Part shown: positions 24,369-33,070 of the stretch, piece by piece
How the letters are laid out: each line of letters starts with the position of its first letter
Numbering within the stretch: position 1 is the stretch's first letter
Source: Anaerocolumna cellulosilytica
Lineage (GTDB): Bacteria > Bacillota > Clostridia > Lachnospirales > Lachnospiraceae
Direction: 5' to 3'
Assembly (NCBI RefSeq): GCF_014218335.1
Contig: NZ_AP023367.1
Coordinates: 4,087,501 to 4,151,500, forward strand
DNA: 64,000 bases
The notes under the pieces: generated by a model
What the model was told of the DNA's origin: nothing
The model's database searches: none
What the model saw: only the letters and a program-made list of their open reading frames with translations
Translations under genes and position numbers: made by a program

Positions 24369-26132
24369 ATGACAGCAATGCAATGGTTTTTTTCATTTTT
24401 GAAAAAATACCGACTCAAGCTACTAATGGCACTTATTTTAGTAACCTTTGCATCAAGTTTAACAATTATTAACCCTTATATCTCGGGTATTATTGTGGAT
24501 GATGTAATAAAAGGAGGACAAAAGGAGTTATTGCCCAGACTGGTTCTGCTCCTGATTATTACTACCCTCGTAAGATCTATCGTAAAGTACATATATCTGG
24601 TGATTTTTGAAACCACCTCTCAGAAAATGCTTTACAGCATGCGCGATTATGTTTATCGTCGGTTTTTAGAAGAAGATTTTACCTTCTACAACAAAAACCG
24701 TACCGGCGATTTAATGTCCCGCCAAACCGGAGACATGGAGGCAATCAGACATTTTGTTGCCTTTGCGATATACAACATTTATGAAAATATATTGTTATTT
24801 TCCATCGCCTTATTTATGATATTTACAGTAGACTATCGGCTTGCTCTGTGTATGATAGCCGTAATGCCTATTACAGCTGTCATTACCAGAAAGCAATTAA
24901 GGGCTATTAAACCGGCCTTTCATAACATAAGACAGCGGTTTTCCAGTTTAAATACCTTTGTTCAGGAAAATGTAAGCGGAAACCGAGTGGTAAAAGCTTT
25001 CGCAAAAGAAGACTTTGAAATCGAAAAATTCAATAAAGAAAATGACAGTTTCCGGGATGCAGAACTTACTGCTGCTTCTATCTGGAGAAAATACGTACCA
25101 ATATTTGAATTTATGGCAAACTTCCTAACCTTTATTCTCTACCTGGTTGGTGGTATTATGGTTGTCAAAGGTTCTATATCCATTGGTAAGATGGTAACTG
25201 TCAGCGGTTATCTTTGGATGCTTAACAATCCCTTAAGAATGGCAGGCTGGTTAGCCAATGATTTTCAGCGTTTTGTAACTTCTGTTGAAAAGATATACTC
25301 AACCATAAAAGAAGATCCCATAATCAAAACACCTTCACATGCTACACCACGAAAACAGCTTCAGGGTGAAATTGAATTCAAACATGTAAATTATCGTGCT
25401 GAGGACGATGTTATCTTAAAGGATATTAATTTTAAAATTTTACCGGGGCAGACGGTAGGTATTATTGGTGCCACCGGTTCCGGTAAATCCACCCTTATGA
25501 ATTTACTCTGCCGTTTCTATGATGTTACCGATGGTGAAATTACCATAGACGGTACTAATGTTAAGGATATGGATTTATATAATTTAAGAAAGAATATCGG
25601 TATGGCTATGCAGGACGTATTTCTTTTCTCCGATACCATAGAGGGTAACATTGCTTACGGCAATCCTAACTGTACTTTTGAAGAAGTTCAGAATGCAGCA
25701 AAAATTGCCAGCGCCGACGCTTTCATTCAGAATATGCCGGAAGGTTATGATACCATTGTAGGTGAGCGGGGTATGGGTCTGTCCGGAGGGCAAAAGCAAA
25801 GAATCTCACTTGCAAGGGCACTCCTTAAGAATCCATCCATCGTTATTCTCGATGACACTACCTCTGCTGTTGACATGGAGACAGAAGCTCATATACAGAA
25901 TGAATTAAATGCCCTTGAAGGCAGAACTGTATTTGTGATTGCCCACAGAATCTCTTCTATAAAAGACGCCGACCTTATATTGGTTCTAGATAACGGAAAA
26001 CTAATTGAATCCGGAAATCATGAAAATCTTATAGCAAAACAAGGTTATTACTACACAGTGTTTAACCATCAGTATGGTGAATTTGATAAATATACAAATA
26101 CAAAGCAAAAAGGAGGAAGCTATAATGGCTAG
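24369..26132 (+). CDS. ABC exporter half-transporter, degenerate ATPase site subunit
   Basis: A 587-residue type IV ABC exporter subunit with six membrane helices (residues ~15-300) and a C-terminal ATPase. The Walker A is GATGSGKST, the signature LSGGQKQRIS, and the Walker B ends ILDDTTSAVD, with Asp where the catalytic Glu usually stands. This marks the degenerate site of heterodimeric exporters such as BmrC/BmrD or TM287/288. It overlaps the partner gene by 8 bp. Probable drug or lipid-like substrate export. Confidence 0.93.
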   Translation: MTAMQWFFSFLKKYRLKLLMALILVTFASSLTIINPYISGIIVDDVIKGGQKELLPRLVLLLIITTLVRSIVKYIYLVIFETTSQKMLYSMRDYVYRRFLEEDFTFYNKNRTGDLMSRQTGDMEAIRHFVAFAIYNIYENILLFSIALFMIFTVDYRLALCMIAVMPITAVITRKQLRAIKPAFHNIRQRFSSLNTFVQENVSGNRVVKAFAKEDFEIEKFNKENDSFRDAELTAASIWRKYVPIFEFMANFLTFILYLVGGIMVVKGSISIGKMVTVSGYLWMLNNPLRMAGWLANDFQRFVTSVEKIYSTIKEDPIIKTPSHATPRKQLQGEIEFKHVNYRAEDDVILKDINFKILPGQTVGIIGATGSGKSTLMNLLCRFYDVTDGEITIDGTNVKDMDLYNLRKNIGMAMQDVFLFSDTIEGNIAYGNPNCTFEEVQNAAKIASADAFIQNMPEGYDTIVGERGMGLSGGQKQRISLARALLKNPSIVILDDTTSAVDMETEAHIQNELNALEGRTVFVIAHRISSIKDADLILVLDNGKLIESGNHENLIAKQGYYYTVFNHQYGEFDKYTNTKQKGGSYNG

Positions 26133-27927
26133 AAATAAATATGATATAGATGAGACTCTCCAATCCGAATTTAGCTTTGAACAATTAAAAAGACTCTATG
26201 CTTATATAAAACCTCATCGCAAGGAAATGCTCATTACGATTCTATTAATGATTACTTCCAGTGCTTTGGGAATGTTTACCCCAAAAATCCTTATGAAGAT
26301 TATGGATGTATATATACCTAATAAGGATATAAATGGTATCATTCGTATCAGCCTTGTACTTCTTTTAATCAACTTTATAGTTGTCGTATTCTTGCGGCTG
26401 AAAATACAAATTACTACCAAATTAGGGCAAACAATCATTCATGAAATTCGAAGCGATATCTTTAACCATCTGCAAGAGCTTCCATTTTCCTACTATGATG
26501 ACAGACCCCATGGTAAAATACAGGTCCGTGTTGTAAACTATGTAAACAGCTTAAGTGATTTACTATCCAATGGTATCGTTAATACAATTACAGAATTGTT
26601 CAGTCTGTTTTTCATAGTAGGTTTTATGTTGTCCATTAATATAAGATTGACACTGGTTTGTATGCTTGGTCTCCCTGCTCTTATGACACTCATCTTTGTT
26701 ATAAAGAAAAAACAGCGAGTTGCCTGGCAGATATCCAGTAACAAATCCTCTAATTTAAATGCCTATATTGCAGAAAGCATTAATGGTATCCGTGTAACAC
26801 AGAGCTTTGTAAGGGAACAAGAAAACATAAAAATATTCAATAGTTTAAGCAGTAACTATAGTTCTGCCTGGATGAATGCAGTAAAATATAACTTCTTACT
26901 GTGGCCTGCAATTGATAATATATCTACTTTAACTACTTCTGCTGTTTATTTTTTGGGTGTAAGCTGGATTAGCCAGGAGATTCCAGGTATTACTGTTGGT
27001 GTATTAATAGCTTTTACGGGTTACATTGGACGTTTCTGGGCTCCGGTAAATACACTTGCCAGCTTTTACAACTCTTTGTTAACAGCCATCTCTTATCTCG
27101 AACGTATCTTTGAAACCATTGATGAACCTGTATTGGTAAAAGATATACCGGATGCTGTTGAAATGCCGCCTATTAAAGGAGACGTAGAATTTAAGGATGT
27201 CTGTTTTAGCTATGAAGATGGTATTCGCATCTTAAATCAAGTAAGCTTTCGGGCTAAACAAGGAGAAAGCTTTGCAATTGTTGGTCCCACAGGTGCCGGT
27301 AAAACCACAATTATTAACTTAATCAGCCGATTTTATAATCTTGACTCGGGACAAATCTTAATTGATGGTGTGGATATCAGCCAAGTAACCATAAAATCCT
27401 TACGAAAACAAATGGGAGTTATGCTTCAGGACAGTTTTATCTTTTCTGGTACTATTATTGATAATATCCGTTATGGTAATATGGAAGCTACTGATGAACA
27501 GGTTATTTTTGCTGCAAAGACTGTATGCGCCCATGACTTTATTATGGAGTTGGAAAATGGTTATTATACCGAAGTAAATGAACGTGGCAGCCGCCTTTCA
27601 GCAGGTCAACGACAATTAATATCATTTGCCAGAGCACTCCTTGCTGACCCTAAGATTTTAATACTGGATGAGGCAACCTCCAGTATAGATACAGAGACTG
27701 AAATTCTCTTGCAGGAAGGACTCACAAAGCTTTTGGCTAACCGTACTTCTTTCATCATTGCCCACAGACTTTCAACCATTAAAAATTCTAGCTGTATTCT
27801 CTACGTGGATAAAGGAATTATACAGGAAATGGGTAACCACGAAACATTAATGAAGCAAAAGGGATATTACCATGAATTATTTGTTTCCCAGTATGATTTC
27901 TTAAATAAAGAAGCTGTTAACAGTTAA
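26125..27927 (+). CDS. ABC exporter half-transporter, catalytically competent subunit
   Basis: The partner of the preceding exporter has six membrane helices and an ATPase with Walker A GPTGAGKTT, signature LSAGQRQ and Walker B ILDEATSSID with the canonical Glu. The variant signature here and the variant Walker B in the partner fall in the same composite site, as in known asymmetric heterodimers. The true start is the ATG overlapping the previous stop (ATGGCTAG), which has AAAGGAGG just upstream; the earlier ATG does not. Translational coupling ensures equal subunits. The operon ends at a terminator 8 bp later. Confidence 0.93.
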   Translation: MARNKYDIDETLQSEFSFEQLKRLYAYIKPHRKEMLITILLMITSSALGMFTPKILMKIMDVYIPNKDINGIIRISLVLLLINFIVVVFLRLKIQITTKLGQTIIHEIRSDIFNHLQELPFSYYDDRPHGKIQVRVVNYVNSLSDLLSNGIVNTITELFSLFFIVGFMLSINIRLTLVCMLGLPALMTLIFVIKKKQRVAWQISSNKSSNLNAYIAESINGIRVTQSFVREQENIKIFNSLSSNYSSAWMNAVKYNFLLWPAIDNISTLTTSAVYFLGVSWISQEIPGITVGVLIAFTGYIGRFWAPVNTLASFYNSLLTAISYLERIFETIDEPVLVKDIPDAVEMPPIKGDVEFKDVCFSYEDGIRILNQVSFRAKQGESFAIVGPTGAGKTTIINLISRFYNLDSGQILIDGVDISQVTIKSLRKQMGVMLQDSFIFSGTIIDNIRYGNMEATDEQVIFAAKTVCAHDFIMELENGYYTEVNERGSRLSAGQRQLISFARALLADPKILILDEATSSIDTETEILLQEGLTKLLANRTSFIIAHRLSTIKNSSCILYVDKGIIQEMGNHETLMKQKGYYHELFVSQYDFLNKEAVNS

Positions 27928-27934
27928 GCATAGA

Positions 27935-27969
27935 AGACCGGAAGAATGAAAAATCCTCCGGTCTTTTTA
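27935..27969 (+). terminator. Terminator of the ABC exporter operon
   Basis: AGACCGGA and TCCGGTCT flank a 14-nt loop and are followed by a T run. Confidence 0.88.
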
Positions 27970-28162
27970 ATATAATTTTACATTTTGATTGTTAATTGTT
28001 CACAGTAACTTAACACTTTCAACAAATTATATACACATATGAATAGTATACTTATAACATAAACAAAGCAGTACTAAGTAAAAATTAATAGTTAAATTAC
28101 ACTTATGATACGCATAAATCAAGGTTCCCCAACCTTGTTGACATATACTTTTTTCATAAAAC

Positions 28163-28186
28163 GGCCGGCAGGATATCCCGCCGGCC
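28163..28186 (-). terminator. GC-rich palindrome beyond the 5'-nucleotidase gene
   Basis: GGCCGGC and GCCGGCC flank a GGATATCC palindrome. The minus strand continues GTTTTATG, a short T run. It is probably the terminator of the 5'-nucleotidase gene ~75 bp upstream in transcription order. Confidence 0.65.
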
Positions 28187-28262
28187 CCTCCTCTTTAAAA
28201 TTTCTTTGCATACCGTGTCTGCTTACAAACGTACTGCACCAATCAAGAGAATGAAGTTGCTT

Positions 28263-30143
28263 TTATTTCCCACTCATCTTAAGCTTCTGCCCGATAAAGA
28301 TACTATCCGGATTTGATATGTTCTCTTTATTCAGCTCATAAATGTCTCTCCATTTGGTCTGGGTACCGTAGAATTTCAGTGATATCTTACTTAAGTTATC
28401 ACCTTTTACAACTACATAAATTGTGTGTTCTTCACTGGATTTACTTTCTGTTTTATTCTTATCCTTTGATACGGCAGTTTCTTTGGTTTCTGCCTTGGAA
28501 TCCGTTTTTGAGCCTGATTTTATATCCGTCTTTGTATTGTTCTTACCGTCTGCTTTTGACTCCCCACTCTTAGAAGGTTCTTCTGTAACTGTTTTTTCCT
28601 CTTCCTTTGACACTTCCAAAACAGTTATGCGACTTTCGTCCTTAGCATTTATGGTTTTCACTTCTTTTATATAATCTATAATTATTTCTTCCATGGAGCC
28701 ATATTCATTGACTGTAGCAAACTCGTTAAACATAGTATAGCCGTCTCCACCAGCTGCCATAAAGTCATTTGTTGCTATCTGGTAGATTTTTTCAGGATTA
28801 ACCCTTTCACCATTTATGACAGCTTTTACAACTCTGCTTCCTGCTGGTTTTGTAACATCAATCTGAAAAGTGATACCGGATACCTGAGGAAATCCTCCCA
28901 GCGTCTCAGGATAAGAAGCTACGCCCACTTCCAGTGCTTCTAACAACGCCTTACCGGTTATATTTTTAGTTACAATAAAATTACCGAAGGGAAATACTGT
29001 AACTAAATCTTTCTTTGTAATAGTACCAATCTCAATAGACGCACGGATTCCTCCGCCATTCGTTATGGCTACATCTGCACCGGTAGCTTTTCGAAAAGCA
29101 TCCGTTGCAAGATTACCAAGATTGGTTTCTTTCGTGCGGACATTCTCTCTGACACCATCTAAATATACAGAAGTCTTACCAACTACCTCAGACAGTAATT
29201 TTTCCTGTGCAGCAGTTATGTCTGCCGCCTCTTTATCTATAGCTTCATCTGTAAGTGTAAAAGCTGAACTATTTACCAATGCCGCTTTCATGTTGCCAGA
29301 CTTATCAATTGCTACCACTCCAATATTTCTTATGTAATCTCCGGTGCTTACAATCAGAGTGTCTTTTACCATCAATCCATCCTGTAAGGTAGTATGACTG
29401 TGACCATCCACAATTAAATCAATTCCCTCAACTTTCTCAGCTACCAGCTTCGAAGTAACCTCACTACTCTCATCCAGACCCAGATGTGCCAGTGAAATAA
29501 TAATCTGTGCACCCGCACTCTTTAATGCTGTTACTTCTTTTTTTGCTGCCTCTACAGGATCTGTAAATTCTATAGTAGTTACATTGTTGGGATTGGTTTT
29601 ATAGGCAGTTTCCGGTGTTGATAACCCGAATATACCGTATTTAACGCCATTTTTTTCTATAATAATGTTATCCTTTAATAAAAGTTCTTTGGTATCCTTT
29701 TTTACTATATTTGCTGAAAGTAATGGAAAATCCATTTTATCCTCTAACTCTAGCAAACGCGTCGTACCATAATTAAAATCATGATTGCCGGGTGTCATTA
29801 CATCATATCCGGCAAGCTTCATAAATTGTACAATACTTTCACCTTTTTCTAAAGTTGCAATAGGAAGACCATGCAGGGTATCACCTGCATCCATTACAAG
29901 TACCTGCGCTCCCTGTTTTTCGTAGTAGGCTCTTAATGCACTGACCGCAGTAAAACCCATATATCCGTTATAACTATCCGGTACTGCTCTTCCATGGCTG
30001 TCATTGGTATGTAAAATCACCGTATAGCCTGTTAAGTCCTGCTTGTCCAGAAATAATGCTTCTTCAGCCGATACTTTTGATACATAGCTGAAACAAAAAC
30101 AAAAAATAAGTAACAATGATAGTACTTTCCCAAAACGTTTCAT
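28263..30143 (-). CDS. Secreted 5'-nucleotidase/cyclic phosphodiesterase with C-terminal LysM
   Basis: The 626-residue protein has a signal peptide (LLLIFCFCFSYVSKVSA), then a calcineurin-like metallophosphatase domain: LHTNDSHGR, VMDAGDTLHG, TPGNHDFNYG and VDGHSHT supply metal ligands. The 5'-nucleotidase C-terminal substrate domain follows (TNGGGIRASIEIG, AAGGDGYTMF). A Lys/Ser/Thr-rich linker (residues ~510-575) leads to one LysM module (VVVKGDNLSKISLKFYG), which should bind peptidoglycan. It would release phosphate and nucleosides from extracellular nucleotides while held at the wall. AGGAGG precedes the ATG at slightly long spacing. Confidence 0.93.
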   Translation of the reverse strand: MKRFGKVLSLLLIFCFCFSYVSKVSAEEALFLDKQDLTGYTVILHTNDSHGRAVPDSYNGYMGFTAVSALRAYYEKQGAQVLVMDAGDTLHGLPIATLEKGESIVQFMKLAGYDVMTPGNHDFNYGTTRLLELEDKMDFPLLSANIVKKDTKELLLKDNIIIEKNGVKYGIFGLSTPETAYKTNPNNVTTIEFTDPVEAAKKEVTALKSAGAQIIISLAHLGLDESSEVTSKLVAEKVEGIDLIVDGHSHTTLQDGLMVKDTLIVSTGDYIRNIGVVAIDKSGNMKAALVNSSAFTLTDEAIDKEAADITAAQEKLLSEVVGKTSVYLDGVRENVRTKETNLGNLATDAFRKATGADVAITNGGGIRASIEIGTITKKDLVTVFPFGNFIVTKNITGKALLEALEVGVASYPETLGGFPQVSGITFQIDVTKPAGSRVVKAVINGERVNPEKIYQIATNDFMAAGGDGYTMFNEFATVNEYGSMEEIIIDYIKEVKTINAKDESRITVLEVSKEEEKTVTEEPSKSGESKADGKNNTKTDIKSGSKTDSKAETKETAVSKDKNKTESKSSEEHTIYVVVKGDNLSKISLKFYGTQTKWRDIYELNKENISNPDSIFIGQKLKMSGK

Positions 30144-30339
30144 TGAATCATTATCCTCCTATTATAAATAATATGTATTAACTCAGACAACCTCTTTTTG
30201 TATTATCCATAAATTGTAAAGTTGTCTTATTAAATTATAATTGAAGACTACTAAATCATCAACCATTAAATGGTAATAATAATGTAAATTTTCAGCTATA
30301 AAACCTTAAAATATTAATTTTTTCTCAATAATATTTTAC

Positions 30340-30368
30340 TTGACTTTCCAAATAAAACCTATTATAAT
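30340..30368 (+). promoter_or_regulatory. Consensus promoter of the 230-nt RNA
   Basis: TTGACT and TATAAT are separated by exactly 17 bp. No protein gene starts within 490 bp downstream, so it appears dedicated to the RNA. Confidence 0.85.
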
Positions 30369-30435
30369 TAAGCATTATTATGTGGCATTGCCACTAGGAA
30401 ACATTTAGACATGTTCCGGAAAGGAGTTGTTAATT

Positions 30436-30468
30436 ATGACTTTAGCTTATATGGTGGTTTTTGACTGA
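30436..30468 (+). CDS. Possible 10-residue peptide within the structured RNA
   Basis: AAAGGAG lies 9 nt before an ATG that opens MTLAYMVVFD and a stop. The ribosome site is part of a predicted pairing with ACTCCT ~80 nt downstream, so translation could be structure-controlled. Without conservation data the peptide is speculative. Confidence 0.3.
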   Translation: MTLAYMVVFD

Positions 30469-30578
30469 ACTGAATATGAGGCGAGGCTTAAGTTGGCTTC
30501 GGACTCCTGCCCTTTCGTGATATGTATGTAAAATAGATACTATTTGAACTTAATCTTCGTTCATAGATTAAATTGCAA

Positions 30579-30603
30579 ACACGCGAATCGACGTGTTTTT
30601 TTT
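30579..30603 (+). terminator. Terminator of the 230-nt RNA
   Basis: ACACG and CGTGT flank CGAATCGA and run into TTTTTTTT. Confidence 0.8.
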
Positions 30604-30800
30604 ATGCTCTTTTTTATCATTTCAGACAGCCACCTAAAGCTGGTTATGAACATCAAAAGAATCTAATTCAGAAAATCCCAGTCAGAAAAGAACGTATGAA
30701 AGGAAATCAAAATACAAATAAAACTTTAATAACTAATGCCAATTGAGTAATAATGACATACAAACTACACTCATAAGGCAAACAATAAAAAAGAAAGGCA

Positions 30801-30852
30801 GCCGCATAAAGAGTATATTTATATCTGCGGCAATAGCATACCCCTATGCTAT
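30801..30852 (+). promoter_or_regulatory. Paired hairpins in the rsgA leader
   Basis: GCCGCA/TGCGGC and ATAGCATA/TATGCTAT form two successive hairpins ending 14 bp before the rsgA start codon. They may influence access to the weak ribosome site (GGTGATGA). Confidence 0.5.
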
Positions 30853-30866
30853 ATAAATGGTGATGA

Positions 30867-31946
30867 ATGATTAATTTATCTGATTACGGTTATCAAGATA
30901 TTTTTGAAAGACAAATAACAGAGAACGAACAACAAACAGGGCTGATACCTGCCAGGGTTACTTCTATACAGAAAGAAAACTATCAGGTAGTATCTGCTTA
31001 TGGTAATAATAACGCCAAGCTAAAAGGCTCTCTTTTTTACCTGGATTCCAAATTTGTGACCTATCCTGCCGTTGGAGATTTTGTGCTGATAAAACCGAAT
31101 TACCAGGGTGATGACATTATATACCGAGTATTAGAGAGACGCACCTGCTTCTCTCGGTTAAATCCCTCACAGCCTAATGCAGTAAATGGCTCTAGTGCTC
31201 AGATTGTGGCTTCTAATTTCGACTATGTATTTGTAATGCTCTCTCTTAATTATGATTTTAATGTACGCAGGGCAGAGAGATATGTTGCCGCCGCCTGGCA
31301 AAGCGGAGGAATACCCATTGTAGTTTTGACAAAGCAGGACTTATGTATAGATTATGAAGAAAAAGCAGCCCTATTGCAATCTGCATTGCCGGGTATTGAT
31401 ATCCACGTTATCAGTGCTCATACCGGCTTTGGTATAGAGAATTTACAAAAATACTTAAAACCCGCTCACACCTTGGTATTTATGGGTTCCTCTGGTATTG
31501 GAAAGTCTTCCCTAATTAATGTTTTGTCCGGCAATGTGCTAATGAAGGTGAATAGCATACGTGAGGAAGACAGCAAAGGCCGTCATACTACCACTTATAG
31601 ACAATTATTCCGTTTAGAGAATGGCGTGCTTTTAATTGACACACCCGGTATGCGTGAACTTGGTATATGGGATGCAGAAGAAGGCATCAGCGAAACTTTT
31701 GCAGATATTGAAGACCTGACTTCCTCCTGTCGTTTTCACAATTGCCGCCATCAAGAAGAACCCGGGTGTGCAGTTAAGGAAGCAATACAAAACGGCTCTC
31801 TCACTAACGAACGATGGAGTTCTTATCTTAAGCTCTTAAAAGAAGCTCGCAGAAGTGCCAGGAAGGCTGCTATGTTAAAAAGTAAAAAAGAAACAACAAA
31901 AACAAGAGAGAAGCATGTGAATTATAACAAAGAAGAATGGTATTAA
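30867..31946 (+). CDS. rsgA: Ribosome small-subunit-dependent GTPase RsgA
   Basis: The 359-residue protein has an N-terminal OB-fold, then a circularly permuted GTPase with motifs in the order TKQD (G4), SAHTG (G5), GSSGIGKSSL (G1), the TTTYRQL switch and DTPGMRELG (G3). A C-terminal zinc knuckle follows (SCRFHNCRHQEEPGCAV). RsgA promotes late maturation of the 30S subunit and is stimulated by it. The basic tail (ARRSARKAAMLKSKK) could bind RNA. Monocistronic, ending at a bidirectional terminator shared with ldh. Confidence 0.95.
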   Translation: MINLSDYGYQDIFERQITENEQQTGLIPARVTSIQKENYQVVSAYGNNNAKLKGSLFYLDSKFVTYPAVGDFVLIKPNYQGDDIIYRVLERRTCFSRLNPSQPNAVNGSSAQIVASNFDYVFVMLSLNYDFNVRRAERYVAAAWQSGGIPIVVLTKQDLCIDYEEKAALLQSALPGIDIHVISAHTGFGIENLQKYLKPAHTLVFMGSSGIGKSSLINVLSGNVLMKVNSIREEDSKGRHTTTYRQLFRLENGVLLIDTPGMRELGIWDAEEGISETFADIEDLTSSCRFHNCRHQEEPGCAVKEAIQNGSLTNERWSSYLKLLKEARRSARKAAMLKSKKETTKTREKHVNYNKEEWY

Positions 31947-31977
31947 GAAGTTAAAACTAGAATTTCAATAAGGAGGA

Positions 31978-32013
31978 TGCCCTAAAAGGACTATGATTCG
32001 CGCTTTTAGGGCA
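31978..32013. terminator. Bidirectional terminator between rsgA and ldh
   Basis: TGCCCTAAAAG and CTTTTAGGGCA form an 11-bp stem with T-rich flanks; the two genes converge on it. Confidence 0.85.
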
Positions 32014-32023
32014 CCTTTTATTA

Positions 32024-32977
32024 CTACATAATTTTATTGGTATATTCTCTTATTACATTAACGGAATGCTTGAACTTAACAAGCTCTTCTTCCGTTAGAT
32101 GAACCTCTACAATATCCTTTACACCACTCCGATTTAAAATAACAGGAACACCGCAGAATACGTCATATTCTCCGAATTCTCCTTCTAATAAAGTGGATAC
32201 CGGAATTATTTTATTTTCATCATTTAAGATTGCCTTAATAATTCCTGCGGCTGTTGTTGCAATTCCATAGCAGGTAGTTCCCTTTACATTTAATATTTCA
32301 AAGCCAACCTTTGTAACCTTTGTAACAATATCATCCAGAATTACATCATCAAACTCTTTGTTATCCTCTAAAATATCTGATATTCTTTTCCCTCCGACGG
32401 TTACATGAGACCAGGGACACATCTGACTGTCACCATGTTCCCCCATAGTATAAGCCTGAACGCTTCTTGGATCCACATTAAAAAGTTCTCCTACAAAATA
32501 TTTAATTCTTGCTGAATCCATAGCAGTACCGGTTCCAATTACTTGATTCTTAGGAAGCCCTGATAACTTATATACATAATGAGCGATAATATCAACCGGG
32601 TTAGATACTATAATAAAATGCCCCCGAAATCCAGCTTCCATAATCGGACTTACAATGGATTTGGCAATATTTGCAGATAGCTCTAGTGTATCTAATCTGG
32701 TCTGTCCTGCCTTTGGGGGAGCACCTGCTGTAATTACAACAATATCCGCATCACCGCAATCCCTGTAATCACCCTCTGTTACTTTTACATTTCGATTCAG
32801 ATATTCAACACAATGGCATAAGTCCATTACTTCACCCTTTGCCTTTTCTTTGTTGATATCAACAATCATAACTTCGTCACATACTCCTTGCGTAATCAGG
32901 CTGAAAGCGGTTGAAGAACCTACCATGCCAGCTCCAACAATTACTACTTTGCTGCGGTTAATTGTCATATATTTCAT
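32024..32977 (-). CDS. ldh: L-lactate dehydrogenase
   Basis: The 317-residue NAD-dependent enzyme reduces pyruvate to lactate. Visible are the Rossmann motif VGAGMVGSST, the NAD-binding VDINKEKAKGE, the substrate loop AGAPPKAGQTRLD with Gln at the lactate-specific position (malate dehydrogenases carry Arg), NPVD, and the catalytic GEHGDS. The start could equally be the ATG three codons later, since AAAGGATAGG serves both. Fermentative role; monocistronic and convergent with rsgA. Confidence 0.92.
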   Translation of the reverse strand: MKYMTINRSKVVIVGAGMVGSSTAFSLITQGVCDEVMIVDINKEKAKGEVMDLCHCVEYLNRNVKVTEGDYRDCGDADIVVITAGAPPKAGQTRLDTLELSANIAKSIVSPIMEAGFRGHFIIVSNPVDIIAHYVYKLSGLPKNQVIGTGTAMDSARIKYFVGELFNVDPRSVQAYTMGEHGDSQMCPWSHVTVGGKRISDILEDNKEFDDVILDDIVTKVTKVGFEILNVKGTTCYGIATTAAGIIKAILNDENKIIPVSTLLEGEFGEYDVFCGVPVILNRSGVKDIVEVHLTEEELVKFKHSVNVIREYTNKIM

Positions 32978-33070
32978 CCTATCCTTTCTTTTAACACCAA
33001 GGGCTATTTACATTCTACTGCCTGCAAACCTCGGGACGCAGGCACAAAGTTCCACTTAAAAATATTTATT

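Larger units (their letters stand above)
30375..30603 (+). ncRNA. Unclassified structured RNA, about 230 nt
   Basis: A near-consensus promoter leads into a series of hairpins: GTGGC/GCCAC; GGAAACAT/ATGTTCC; a long-range pairing AGGAGT (30422) with ACTCCT (30503); TTAATCT/AGATTAA; and a final ACACG/CGTGT stem followed by eight T. The length and bounded transcription suggest a free-standing RNA rather than the leader of rsgA, which starts 260 bp later. I could not assign it to a known family from memory; 6S and raiA RNAs were considered but not supported. Confidence 0.6.

Noticed and set aside
30375-30603. 6S RNA
   Set aside because: The 5' and 3' ends form local hairpins rather than pairing with each other around a central bubble.
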